From CAWCPR01 sp963797475 (GTDB lineage: Bacteria > Chloroflexota > Anaerolineae > Anaerolineales > UBA4823): a stretch of DNA of 64,000 bases. Location of the stretch: the NCBI GenBank assembly GCA_963797475.1, contig CAWCPR010000001.1, positions 310,001 to 374,000 of the forward strand. The letters are read 5' to 3'. Of this stretch, positions 40,051 to 48,646 are shown piece by piece (positions within the stretch are counted from its first letter, which is position 1; every line of letters begins with the position of its first letter). The position numbers were made by a program, and so were the translations under genes. Below the pieces are notes generated by a model, which did not search any database, was not told where the DNA came from, and was given only the letters and a program-made list of their open reading frames with translations.

Positions 40051-42090
40051 TTACTTGTAGAAGAATTTCACGATATTGGGGTCTTTCATGTTGTCGCGGG
40101 TGATGACCGCATAGCCGGTTGGGATATGCTTAGGGATGCTGGTCACACCATTCATATAAGCAAACGCCATTTCCACGGCGAAGTAGCCCATATCGGAGGG
40201 CTTTTGAGCGATGACCATATCGACCGTGCCTGCGTCGAGCATCTCGATGGCTGTGGCTGTAGCGTCGAAGGCCACTACTTTGACCAGGCCGCTCTTGCCC
40301 TGGTTGGCGACCACCGTGCCGGCGCCCTGGGCGCTGAACACGTTCGTTCCGAAGATGCCCGCCAGGTCTGGCTCTTTCTGCAGCATGGCTTCCACCTGGG
40401 CCTGGGCTGTGGAAGGATCGTCGTTGTTGTAGTCCACGCCCACCAGGGTGACGTCCGGGTAGGCTTCCAGGGCTTTCTTGCAGCCGTCTTCTCGCTGGTC
40501 GGTGCTGCTCGTGCCGCGCCGCACGCTCTGGATGTAGACCTTGCCCTTCTTGCCGATGGCTTCCGCCAGCGCATTGCAAGCGATCTCGCCGCCCTGCTCG
40601 TTGTCCGAAGCGATGAAGGACAGCGGGAAGGTGACCGGCCCGTTGATGTAATCACTGTCTCCAATGAAGGTGTCCACGGTCAGGATCGGGATGCCGGCGT
40701 CGTAAGCTTTCTGCAAAGGCGAGATCATGGCCTCTTTATCGACCGGCGCCAGGAAAAGGAAGTCCAGGTCGCCGCGCGCCACCATCGCATCCAGCATGGG
40801 GGTTTGGGCTGTGGCGTTCCATGTCTCCGGGATCTGCACCACCAGCTCGGATCCGAAACGTTGGCTGGCCACCTCTGCGCCGCGCTGCATTGTGAGATAG
40901 AAGGGATCGTTCACGCCTGCCAGCATGCCGATTTTCTTCCCGGCGGTCTGGCGTTCGACTTTCCCGTCGAAGGGGGTGTAGAAGAACTGCGAGATGTTAG
41001 GGTCGTCCATATTGTCGCGGGTGATGACCGCATAGCCGGTCGGGATGTGCTTGGGGATGCTGGTCGCGCCGTCCAGATAAGCGACGGCCATTTCAACCGC
41101 CAGGTAGCCCATATCGGAGGGCTTTTGAGCGATGACCATATCGACCGTGCCTGCGTCGAGCATCTCGATGGCTGTGGCTGTAGCGTCGAAGGCCACTACT
41201 TTGACCAGGCCGCTCTTGCCCTGGTTGGCGACTACCGTGCCGGCCCCCTGGGCGCTGAACACGTTCGTCCCGAAGATGCCCGCCAGGTCCGGCTCTTTCT
41301 GCAGCATGGCTTCCACCTGGGCCTGGGCTGTGGAAGGATCGTCGTTGTTGTAGTCCACACCCACCAGGGTGACGTCCGGGTAGGCTTCCAGGGCTTTCTT
41401 GCAGCCATCTTCCCGCTGGTCGGTGCTGCTCGTGCCGCGCCGCACGCTCTGGATGTAGACCTTGCCCTTCTTGCCGATGGCTTCCGCCAGCGCATTGCAA
41501 GCGATCTCGCCGCCCTGCTCGTTGTCCGAAGCGATGAAGGACAGCGGGAAGGTGACCGGCCCGTTGATGTAATCACTGTCTCCAATGAAGGTGTCCACGG
41601 TCAGGATCGGGATGCCGGCGTCGTAAGCTTTCTGCAAAGGCGAGATCATGGCCTCTTTATCGACCGGCGCCAGGAAAAGGAAGTCCAGGTCGCCGCGAGC
41701 TACCATCGCATCCAGCATGGGGGTTTGGGCTGTGGCGTTCCATGTCTCCGGGATCTGCACCACCAGTTCGGCCCCCAGGTCGGCCGCGGCCTGGGCAGCG
41801 CCGCGCTGCATGGTCAGATAGAAGGGATCGTTCACGCCTGCCAGCATGCCGATCCGGTAGGTTTTCAATTCGCCCGTTTGGGGCTCAGCAGCGGTCTCTT
41901 CTGTGGCGGCAGCCGGCTGTTGAGGCGCGGCCGCCGGCTCTTGCGAGACGGCTGTGGGCTGTTCAGGGGCAGCCGCCGGCGGTTGTGAGGCGGTGGTAGG
42001 GCTGGGCGGTGTTTGCGACCCGCAGGCGCTGAGAAGCAAGCTGAGCGCCAAAACGAAGCTTATTAAGATTGAAAGTCTCTTGGTTTGCAT
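40051..42090 (-). CDS. Lipoprotein sugar-binding protein with two tandem ligand-binding domains
   Basis: 679 residues. A signal peptide ends in a lipobox (LSLLLSACGS), then a Pro/Ala/Gln linker rich in PTTASQPPAAAPEQ-like segments (about 26-70). Two Peripla_BP_4-type domains follow at about 75-372 and 387-679. They are identical in the middle (from LVVQIPETWNATAQ to AQKPSDMGY) and differ at both ends, for example LAVEMAVAYLDGA against FAVEMAFAYMNGV. Single domains of about 300 residues are the rule in this family. RBS AGGAG is 10 bases from the ATG. It is the first gene of the importer operon. Confidence 0.93.
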   Translation of the reverse strand: MQTKRLSILISFVLALSLLLSACGSQTPPSPTTASQPPAAAPEQPTAVSQEPAAAPQQPAAATEETAAEPQTGELKTYRIGMLAGVNDPFYLTMQRGAAQAAADLGAELVVQIPETWNATAQTPMLDAMVARGDLDFLFLAPVDKEAMISPLQKAYDAGIPILTVDTFIGDSDYINGPVTFPLSFIASDNEQGGEIACNALAEAIGKKGKVYIQSVRRGTSSTDQREDGCKKALEAYPDVTLVGVDYNNDDPSTAQAQVEAMLQKEPDLAGIFGTNVFSAQGAGTVVANQGKSGLVKVVAFDATATAIEMLDAGTVDMVIAQKPSDMGYLAVEMAVAYLDGATSIPKHIPTGYAVITRDNMDDPNISQFFYTPFDGKVERQTAGKKIGMLAGVNDPFYLTMQRGAEVASQRFGSELVVQIPETWNATAQTPMLDAMVARGDLDFLFLAPVDKEAMISPLQKAYDAGIPILTVDTFIGDSDYINGPVTFPLSFIASDNEQGGEIACNALAEAIGKKGKVYIQSVRRGTSSTDQREDGCKKALEAYPDVTLVGVDYNNDDPSTAQAQVEAMLQKEPDLAGIFGTNVFSAQGAGTVVANQGKSGLVKVVAFDATATAIEMLDAGTVDMVIAQKPSDMGYFAVEMAFAYMNGVTSIPKHIPTGYAVITRDNMKDPNIVKFFYK
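40185..41767. repeat. Internal gene duplication, period 921 bp
   Basis: 40185-40846 and 41106-41767 match with about nine base differences seen by eye, all silent. Outside these limits the two domains are clearly more different. The offset is 921 bp (307 codons). Confidence 0.85.
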
Positions 42091-42361
42091 TTCTTCCTTA
42101 CTCCTTGGAGGTAGATTTAACTTTTTGACGATTCATTACTTGTGATTTTGTTTTTTTAACAAACGAGCACGGACAGCAACCTCCTTTCTCTGCCAGAGAG
42201 ATCCAGGGCGAGCCAGGTCTGTATAAACTCCGTTAAAATATTTCGACGCTGCCAGAGCGTGATTAGCGATAAAATTTTTTTGTGGATGCGGTCGCATAAA
42301 GATAAGGTGGAACTCGAACAGCACCCGTATGACCCCAAACATTTTTACCGACCACAGTTTT

Positions 42362-42390
42362 ATCTTAGCACAATAAATCAGGTTTGTCAA
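42362..42390 (-). promoter_or_regulatory. Promoter of the binding-protein/isomerase operon
   Basis: On the minus strand TTGACA (42390-42385) and TAAGAT (42367-42362) are 17 bases apart. This leaves a leader of about 265 bases before the ATG at 42090, with one small TCTCT/AGAGA hairpin and no riboswitch I recognise. Confidence 0.75.
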
Positions 42391-42391
42391 G

Positions 42392-42421
42392 CATTAATTG
42401 TTTGAAATCGAAAAATTAATG
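42392..42421. promoter_or_regulatory. Operator candidate between divergent promoters
   Basis: CATTAATT (42392-42399) and AATTAATG (42414-42421) form a perfect inverted repeat with a 14-base centre. It touches both -35 boxes, so a protein bound here would block both directions. The likely binder is the adjacent DeoR-type regulator. Confidence 0.5.
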
Positions 42422-42422
42422 G

Positions 42423-42451
42423 TTGACTTATAACACTGATAGGGGTATAAT
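42423..42451 (+). promoter_or_regulatory. Promoter of the chimeric DeoR regulator
   Basis: TTGACT (42423-42428) and TATAAT (42446-42451) are 17 bases apart, 37 bases before the ATG. Confidence 0.75.
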
Positions 42452-42487
42452 GGGTTCGACATAGAAACTTTCATGTGAGGGAAAACC

Positions 42488-44206
42488 ATGCAAAAATCAA
42501 AACGGCTCGAACAAATCGTCGCTTCACTGGATGAACGCGGGTTTTTATCGGTTGGAGATTTGAGCGCGATGTTCAGCGTTTCCGAAATGACCATCCGGCG
42601 CGACCTGGAACAGCTCGAGGAGCAAAAGCGCATCCAGCGCACCTATGGCGGGGCAATCTCCGCCCGCATCGAGGCCTCCCCGAATGGGAACAACGGCAGC
42701 GCCTCCCCAGCCGTTGAGAAACCGGACGTCCTTTTGGTTGACCAGGTGGATGTTTTGGTGGCTACCTCGGTCAACCCTTATTACGACAATCTGCTCATCG
42801 ACCGGGCAACCAAGAAAAACATCCCCATCATCGCCGAATCCATTGAAATGCCCGGCCAACAAACCGTCGTGGCATTAAATAACTACCAGGGTGGGCTCGA
42901 TCTTGGGCGCTGGGCCGGTCATTATCTCTGCCAGCGGGGCGTCGACCAGGCCAATCTCCTGGACCTGACCTTTCACCAGCCGAACACGCAGGCCCGCAGC
43001 CGGGGTTTCATCGAGGGGTTACGCGAAACCTGCCCCGCTTCAGAGGTCGTTCTTTCGATTAATTCGCAATCGCGCTACGCGACCGCTTACCAGATGGTGC
43101 GCGATGCGCTGAGTGTCTATCCCCACATCAACCTGATTTTCGCCATGAACGACACGACCGCGTTAGGCGCGATCGACGCTTGCCGCGATTTAGAGATCGA
43201 CCCCAACGCGATGACGGTGGTCACCTTTGGCCTGGAGGGGGAAACGCTCAAGAACAAGTTGATGAACGATAGCTACTGCAAAGCCGGCCTGGCGATGTTC
43301 CCTGAAATCGTCAGCCTGACCTGCATTGAAGCTGCCATCGCAGCCTTTAACAACCAGCCGCTGCCCGAAAAATATGTCACTCCGCACGTTATCCTGACCA
43401 AGGAAAACCTGCCGGATTATTACATCCTGACGGATACCGGCTGGGAGCTGAACTGGAGCACCGCACGCAGCCGGCTGACCATCCCGATCCAAATCGAGCG
43501 AGAGAAGCAGCGGGCAGCCGCGCGCCTACCTGCCCAAATCGGCCTGATCATACCTTTCCTCGAACATGAATGGTATAAGAATCTGAAAGTCATGTTGGAA
43601 AAGTACGCCAGCCAATATGGGATTGGCTTGCAAACCATCGATGCAGACCAAAACGTGCGCGACGAAATAGAAATCAGGCGCCGGCAGATCGCGGCGAAGG
43701 CAGCCGCGCTGGTCGAGCCCGGGGATGTCGTTCTCGTCGATGGGGGACAAATTGCAGACTTCCTGGCGCAAGAGCTCAAGCAGAAAAAAGACATTACGGT
43801 CATCACGAACTCCGTCCTGGTGATCGAAAGGCTCAACCGCACACCCGGGATCACGCTGATTTCTACCGGCGGAGCGGTACGCTACAGCAGCCAGGTGATG
43901 GTCGGACCTACGGCGGAAGGCGCCTTGAAAGAGCTGCGGGCGGATAAGCTGTTTTTGATGGTAAGCGGGATCACCCTTGATTTTGGCCTGTCGCATCACA
44001 CGATCTCGGAGGTCACGATCAAACAGGCGATGATCCGCTCGGCGCGCGAGGTGATTTTGCTCGCTGATCACACGGCCTTTGGAGCCGAAGCCGGCATCCA
44101 GGTGGCGCCGCTGGCCGTCGTTCACAAATTGATCACCGATGATGCGCTTCCGCCCAGCATCCGCCTGGATATCTCGAAGGCAGGCATCCAGATCAGCCTG
44201 GTTTAA
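42488..44206 (+). CDS. Chimeric regulator: DeoR HTH, sugar-binding PBP domain, DeoR sensor domain
   Basis: 572 residues in one frame. Residues 1-57 are a DeoR HTH (VGDLSAMFSVSEMTIRRDLE, then RTYGGA). Residues 80-310 are a periplasmic-binding-protein fold as in LacI sensors (VATSVNPYYDNLLIDRA, FAMNDTTALGAIDACRDLE). Around 350-388 is a short piece like the start of a second one (IGLIIPFLEHEWYKNLK). From about 390 the DeoR C-terminal sensor domain runs to the end (PGDVVLVDGG, ILLADHTAFG). Usual DeoR proteins have about 255 residues with the two ends adjacent. It would bind a free sugar and a phosphorylated sugar. Divergent from the importer operon. Confidence 0.88.
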   Translation: MQKSKRLEQIVASLDERGFLSVGDLSAMFSVSEMTIRRDLEQLEEQKRIQRTYGGAISARIEASPNGNNGSASPAVEKPDVLLVDQVDVLVATSVNPYYDNLLIDRATKKNIPIIAESIEMPGQQTVVALNNYQGGLDLGRWAGHYLCQRGVDQANLLDLTFHQPNTQARSRGFIEGLRETCPASEVVLSINSQSRYATAYQMVRDALSVYPHINLIFAMNDTTALGAIDACRDLEIDPNAMTVVTFGLEGETLKNKLMNDSYCKAGLAMFPEIVSLTCIEAAIAAFNNQPLPEKYVTPHVILTKENLPDYYILTDTGWELNWSTARSRLTIPIQIEREKQRAAARLPAQIGLIIPFLEHEWYKNLKVMLEKYASQYGIGLQTIDADQNVRDEIEIRRRQIAAKAAALVEPGDVVLVDGGQIADFLAQELKQKKDITVITNSVLVIERLNRTPGITLISTGGAVRYSSQVMVGPTAEGALKELRADKLFLMVSGITLDFGLSHHTISEVTIKQAMIRSAREVILLADHTAFGAEAGIQVAPLAVVHKLITDDALPPSIRLDISKAGIQISLV

Positions 44207-44337
44207 TTACGACTAAATTAATCCTAATCCTAACATTATTGTCGATCTTAGTCCCTCCCATTAAATCGATTTTCCCATATAATATATTTAACAGGATCTT
44301 AAAGAAATCGTCGGGCTAACATCGCAGATTAAAGAAA

Positions 44338-44745
44338 ATGCTTCGCAGACAAATCGCACTTGCCAGCATCGGCATCGCATCGATGTGCGTGATTATTTTT
44401 TCTGTGATCCAATTTTTCGGGACTATATCGGCGGAAACTCACGCCGATTTCGACCTGCCGGTCGGCGCCAAATCTTTGGGCCCTGTTCGCCCACTTGGGG
44501 TAGGTGCAGTTACTCCAAAACCCACCCAGCCGCAGCTTACGGCAACTCCGGAAAGCGCCTTACCGCAAGAACCCTCCCCCGACCTACCGGCGCAATCGAA
44601 TAACGCCCACCATTCCGCCCAAGCGACGGATATCCCCATCAGCAGTGGGATGATCAAAGCCGACACGCACCAGATTGAGATGAATTTCAGACAGTGGAGC
44701 TACCTTCACTACGGAACCAGCCCGAACCTCGGATCGATGCGTTAA
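44338..44745 (+). CDS. Small exported or membrane-anchored protein, unknown
   Basis: 135 residues. A membrane segment or signal at about 5-30 (ALASIGIASMCVIIFSVIQF) is followed by a Pro/Thr/Gln-rich stretch (KPTQPQLTATPESALPQEPS) with no folded domain. A TATAAT box at 44278-44283 lies upstream. No family recognised. The codon use looks plausible but the gene is not certain. Confidence 0.4.
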   Translation: MLRRQIALASIGIASMCVIIFSVIQFFGTISAETHADFDLPVGAKSLGPVRPLGVGAVTPKPTQPQLTATPESALPQEPSPDLPAQSNNAHHSAQATDIPISSGMIKADTHQIEMNFRQWSYLHYGTSPNLGSMR

Positions 44746-44762
44746 CCCCCAGGGATATACTC

Positions 44763-44832
44763 GTAGGGCGTCTTTCCAAAGACGCCGGTCCCTCCGCCCC
44801 CGGAAGAGGCAGGAAGAGATTCCTGCCCTACC
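44763..44832. repeat. REP-like double hairpin
   Basis: GGCGTCTTT (44767-44775) pairs with AAAGACGCC (44778-44786); GGCAGGAA (44808-44815) pairs with TTCCTGCC (44820-44827). Outer GTAGGGC and GCCCTAC also pair. It lies between convergent genes and could end transcription of both. Confidence 0.55.
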
Positions 44833-44835
44833 AGG

Positions 44836-45759
44836 TTAGAAGGAAAAGAACCTGGCCGGGTTTTCAACCAGTATCTTATAAATGATCGCCTCCCCCAGAC
44901 CCTCCGCTGCCAGCCGGTTCTTAAATTGCGCCGGAATATAAGCCAGCCCTGGCCCATAGCCTGGCCCGTAACTGGGCCAGTTCGATTTGCGCGCCATATC
45001 CCCGGAGAGCAGCAAGCGCTCTTCGTGACCCCGCTCGACCAGGCTTTTGATCAGGCTGGCCCGCTCAGCGTCCGGCCAATATTTCTCCTTACTCACCTGG
45101 TCGAAACCCAGGTAAACTCCCTTTTGGGCGATATCCAGATACGTTTGCCAGGACAATCCGCGGTCCAGGTGGCCGATCAGCAAACGTCCGGCCGGAACGC
45201 CGGCCTTCTCGAGCAGCTCGATCTGCCCCAGGGCGAATGTGCCCGCTTCCGTGTGGGTGGACACCGGCGCCTCAGTCTGCTGAAAAGCCAGGCCCACCGC
45301 CTGGATCACCTTGCGCTCGTTAGGAGTGGCCTGATCCCGGCTGGTTCCGGCTTTGATCACCCCGGCTTTGATCGAAGTGCCATCCATGCCCTGGGTGACT
45401 TCCCACACGATCTGCTCGGCAATCGCCTCGACCGCCAGGCTGGCGACGACCGGACCGCTGAACTTATCTTTATGGCGGCCCGAGGCTGCAATCACGTGAA
45501 CGCCGCTCGCCCGCGAGAGATGCGCCAGCTCGACCGGGCGGCGCCCAATCTCGGCCGTGGTCATCTCGACCAGAGCGGACCCGCCGGCAAGCTTGAAGGA
45601 TTGCAGCTCGTGGATCGCCGCCTGGGGATCATCGAAGCCAAGGTCGGGGTCCTCAGCCCGGTAAGGCTCAGGCACAGCCCACAACAGGTGCTCGTGGCTG
45701 AGAGTGACTCCAAGGTCCTGAGGCGAGATATCCCCTAACACAGTGCGTATAGAAGCCAT
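44836..45759 (-). CDS. Phosphotriesterase-family metal hydrolase
   Basis: 307 residues, TIM-barrel amidohydrolase type. Metal ligands are visible: HxH in TLSHEHLLWA, the bridging lysine in SIKAGVIKAGTS, histidines in VSTHTEAGTF and LLIGHLDRG, and the aspartate in LLLSGDMARK. The family includes lactonases and sugar-phosphate or sugar-lactone hydrolases. Given three dehydrogenases in the locus, a lactonase step is likely. It is the last gene of the minus arm. Confidence 0.82.
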   Translation of the reverse strand: MASIRTVLGDISPQDLGVTLSHEHLLWAVPEPYRAEDPDLGFDDPQAAIHELQSFKLAGGSALVEMTTAEIGRRPVELAHLSRASGVHVIAASGRHKDKFSGPVVASLAVEAIAEQIVWEVTQGMDGTSIKAGVIKAGTSRDQATPNERKVIQAVGLAFQQTEAPVSTHTEAGTFALGQIELLEKAGVPAGRLLIGHLDRGLSWQTYLDIAQKGVYLGFDQVSKEKYWPDAERASLIKSLVERGHEERLLLSGDMARKSNWPSYGPGYGPGLAYIPAQFKNRLAAEGLGEAIIYKILVENPARFFSF

Positions 45760-45774
45760 CGTTCGCTCCAGGGT

Positions 45775-47067
45775 TTAGAACAGCGCCCCCAGGCGGCGCA
45801 AGTCGTCTTGCAACGCAGGGACCGGGATGAGACGCGGGTCTTGCCCGGTTCTACAGGCCAGAACAGCGGCAGCCCCGACGGCCTGGCCCATCGCCATGCA
45901 CTGGCCCATGCTGCGCACGGAGGCGTGCGCGTCGTGGTCGGCCGACAGGCAGCGCCCGGCGACCAGCAGCCCCTCCACCCGCTGGGGCAGAAGGCAGCGG
46001 TATGGTATATGGTAGGTCTCGCCTTCCGCCAGGTACTCCCAGCGCGTGTCGCCGCCGGCATGGTGGTCCTCAATGGGTGCCCCGCACTGGGCGACGGCGT
46101 CCTCGAATTTGCAAGCGCTCAACACGTCCTGGCGGGTCAGGCGATAGTCGCCCTGAATGCGGCGGCTCTCGCGCACGCCGATCTGAACGCTCAGGTTAGA
46201 AATAAAGGCCTGCTCGTAGCCAGGCACCTGCTCGCGCAGGAAGCGAGCGTACTCAAAGGCCTGGCGCCGGCCTTCGATCTCAGCCTGGCTCAACTGCTGC
46301 GTGTCAGTGGGGTCGAGACCGGTGACGCGGGTCATATTGGTCGCCATCATGCCCGCCAGGGGGGTGATATGCACGCTGCCCTCTTTGCGCGGCAGCGCAT
46401 AATCGCCGCTCTGAATGGCGGATTGCATGCGCTCGTGCAGCTCGGCCTTCTTCACCTGGCTGGCGCGCTCGACATCCACATTGCCCAGCCGGAACGTGGT
46501 CGTCATGGACTGCAGCGGGCCGTTCTGGGCGCCCTCATATGGCGCTCCGGCGGCTGCGGCGACGTCTGCGTCGCCGGAGGCGTCGATCACGACCCGGGCT
46601 TCCAGGCGGTAAAGGCCGGATTTGTTGGCGGCGATCACCCCGCAAACCCGCTCACCTTCCAGGAGCGCATCCAGCACAAAGGTGTGATACAGGATCTTCA
46701 CGCCGGAATCGCTCGCCAGTGTTTCCCACACGATCTTGAGGCTTTCCGGGTCGTAGGTGATGCCCTGCCCGGCGCCGTAAGTGTTCGGGCGCAGCAAGGC
46801 GGCGTTGTGCTGCATTAACGCCGCGACCACTCGGTCGGGGACTCCGCCGACCACTTTTTTCGCTTCCCGGCCGGGGGTGTAAAAACCGTAGAAGGTATCC
46901 AGCACCTGGGTGCTGATGCCGCCCATGAAGCCGTAGCGCTCCACCAGCAGCACATTAGCGCCCAGGCTGGCTGCGGTGATGGCGGCTGTTGCCCCGGCCG
47001 ACCCGCTGCCGACCACAAGCACTTCCGTTTTAATCTCGCCCTGGATCTTCTTCGAGTAAACCTGCAT
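45775..47067 (-). CDS. FAD-dependent oxidoreductase
   Basis: 430 residues from the ATG at 47067, with AGGG about six bases before it; a TTG at 47082 is less likely. The FAD-binding start is EVLVVGSGSAGATAAITAAS, followed by VERYGFMGGIST. ARVVIDASGDADVAAAAGAP is the second FAD motif of the FAD_oxidored family. Relatives act on unknown substrates in sugar or aromatic catabolic loci. It overlaps nothing and follows the SDR gene. Confidence 0.85.
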   Translation of the reverse strand: MQVYSKKIQGEIKTEVLVVGSGSAGATAAITAASLGANVLLVERYGFMGGISTQVLDTFYGFYTPGREAKKVVGGVPDRVVAALMQHNAALLRPNTYGAGQGITYDPESLKIVWETLASDSGVKILYHTFVLDALLEGERVCGVIAANKSGLYRLEARVVIDASGDADVAAAAGAPYEGAQNGPLQSMTTTFRLGNVDVERASQVKKAELHERMQSAIQSGDYALPRKEGSVHITPLAGMMATNMTRVTGLDPTDTQQLSQAEIEGRRQAFEYARFLREQVPGYEQAFISNLSVQIGVRESRRIQGDYRLTRQDVLSACKFEDAVAQCGAPIEDHHAGGDTRWEYLAEGETYHIPYRCLLPQRVEGLLVAGRCLSADHDAHASVRSMGQCMAMGQAVGAAAVLACRTGQDPRLIPVPALQDDLRRLGALF

Positions 47068-47078
47068 CACTACCCTCG

Positions 47079-47867
47079 TCAATGGACGGACCAGCCGCCG
47101 TCCACCGTCAGGACTGCCCCGGTTACGAAAGCCGAGGCGTCCGATGCCAGGAATAAAGCCGCCTGAGCGACGTCTTCCGGGCGGCCGAAATCGCCTGTCA
47201 GGGGCTGCAATTCCGCCAGGCGCTGGCGAATTTTAGGGTTGGATTGGGCCCGCTGGCTCATAGCCGTCGCCACCAATCCCGGGCAGATGACGTTGGCGCG
47301 GATTTGCTGCGAGGCGTAAAAAGCGGCGATCGAGCGGGTCAGGCTGATAACCCCGCCCTTGCTGGCGGCGTAGGCGTGCGTAGCGAAGTCCTCGTCGCCG
47401 CCCACCAACCCTAAAACCGAGGCGATATTGACAATTGCTCCCGATCCCTTGCTCAGCATCCAGACCAGGCCAAACTTGCAGCCCAGGAAAACGCTCTTCA
47501 AGTTCAGCTCGACCGTCTTATCCCAGCCTTCTTCTGTGCAGGCGTGCGCCGGACCATCTCCCCAGCGTCGGCCGCTGCCGCCAGCCACGTTCACCAGGAT
47601 GTCCAATCCCCCAAATTGACGGGCAAAGCGCTCCAAGGCCGCCTCGACCTGGAAGGCGGCGGTCATATCGGCCACCAGCGCTAAAGCCGCACCGCCGGCC
47701 TCCTGGATCTCAGCAGCCGTCTGCCCGGCCGGCTCTTCATTGATATCCAAAACGCCGACTCGCGCCCCCCGGCTGGCAAAGAGCAGCGCGGTCGCACGCC
47801 CGATCCCGCTGCCGGCGCCGGTGACGATGGCGGTTTTCCCATCTAACCACTCAGCGGCAGCTTCCAT
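47079..47867 (-). CDS. Short-chain dehydrogenase/reductase
   Basis: 262 residues, classical SDR. The cofactor motif is VTGAGSGIGRATALLFASRG, with an Asp after strand 2 (GVLDIN) pointing to NAD. NVAGG and the catalytic YAASKGG follow, plus a Ser in NIASVLG. It likely oxidises a sugar or polyol hydroxyl. The start overlaps the SIS gene by 17 bp. Confidence 0.92.
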   Translation of the reverse strand: MEAAAEWLDGKTAIVTGAGSGIGRATALLFASRGARVGVLDINEEPAGQTAAEIQEAGGAALALVADMTAAFQVEAALERFARQFGGLDILVNVAGGSGRRWGDGPAHACTEEGWDKTVELNLKSVFLGCKFGLVWMLSKGSGAIVNIASVLGLVGGDEDFATHAYAASKGGVISLTRSIAAFYASQQIRANVICPGLVATAMSQRAQSNPKIRQRLAELQPLTGDFGRPEDVAQAALFLASDASAFVTGAVLTVDGGWSVH

Positions 47868-48642
47868 AGACCTTCTGCACCCTGGCGCGGTAATCGTCGT
47901 AGGTCTGGTCGAAGCGCTCGCTGGAGGCCTGCGCCCCGATGAAATAGCTGCTGGTCAGCACCAGCGGCGGCAGCCCCAAGCCGGTTAGCTTCTCGGCCAC
48001 GCGGCACTTGACCGCGTTCGTGACCGCGGCCGCCCCGATCGTCGAGCCGGGGCCGACCGGGTCGGACAAACCCGGGATGCGCACCATTGCATCGCCGCCT
48101 GGCGAACAATTGTCGATCACCACGTCGGCGATGTCGATCAGCTTTTTACCCGAAGAATGGCCGGCGGGAGTCGCCTTACAGTGCTCGATGGAGACCACCG
48201 CGATGACCGGCATCCGCTGTCTTTTGGCTTCCAGGGCGACGTCGATGACGACCGCGTTGACCCCGCTGTTGGAAAAGATCATGAAGCTGTCCGGCTCGGC
48301 GAAGACGAAATTGCGCATGATGACCTGGCCGAAACCCTCCACATGCTCCAGGAACATCGCCTGGCGCTGGCCGTTCGAGCCGACCACCAGGTTGTGGTAA
48401 GTCAATGAAAGCTCCACGATGGGATGAAAGCCTGGGAAGCTGCCGTGGCGTGGGAACATCTCCTCCACGAAAATGCGCGAGTGGCCGGAGCCGAACAGGT
48501 GCACCAGCCCCTCACCGGCGATGCTGTGCGTGCAAATCTCGGCTGCCTGCTCAATCGCTTCCATCTGGGTGAGGCGGACGCGCTCCAGGATGGCGCTGGC
48601 TGCTTGCAGGTAAGCGTAGGCTGCGTTTTCTGAGGAACTCAT
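47851..48642 (-). CDS. SIS-domain sugar-phosphate-binding protein
   Basis: 263 residues. The SIS fold is shown by GLVHLFGSGHSRIFVEEMFP and then FMIFSNSGVNAVVIDVALEA. It resembles the UPF0309 group. SIS proteins isomerise phosphosugars or sense them; which is not clear. It begins 4 bp after the GntR gene, so it is tightly coupled to it. Confidence 0.82.
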   Translation of the reverse strand: MSSSENAAYAYLQAASAILERVRLTQMEAIEQAAEICTHSIAGEGLVHLFGSGHSRIFVEEMFPRHGSFPGFHPIVELSLTYHNLVVGSNGQRQAMFLEHVEGFGQVIMRNFVFAEPDSFMIFSNSGVNAVVIDVALEAKRQRMPVIAVVSIEHCKATPAGHSSGKKLIDIADVVIDNCSPGGDAMVRIPGLSDPVGPGSTIGAAAVTNAVKCRVAEKLTGLGLPPLVLTSSYFIGAQASSERFDQTYDDYRARVQKVYGSCR

Positions 48643-48646
48643 CTGG

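Noticed and set aside
39958..41988. 676-codon plus-strand frame over the first duplicated binding-protein gene
   Set aside because: It is antisense to a well-supported lipoprotein gene, and it is long and repetitive only because the gene beneath is GC-rich and duplicated.
40051..42090. Tandem domains as an assembly artefact
   Set aside because: The copies differ by several silent changes and by clear protein changes at the ends, which a simple assembly duplication would not create. Not fully excluded without reads.
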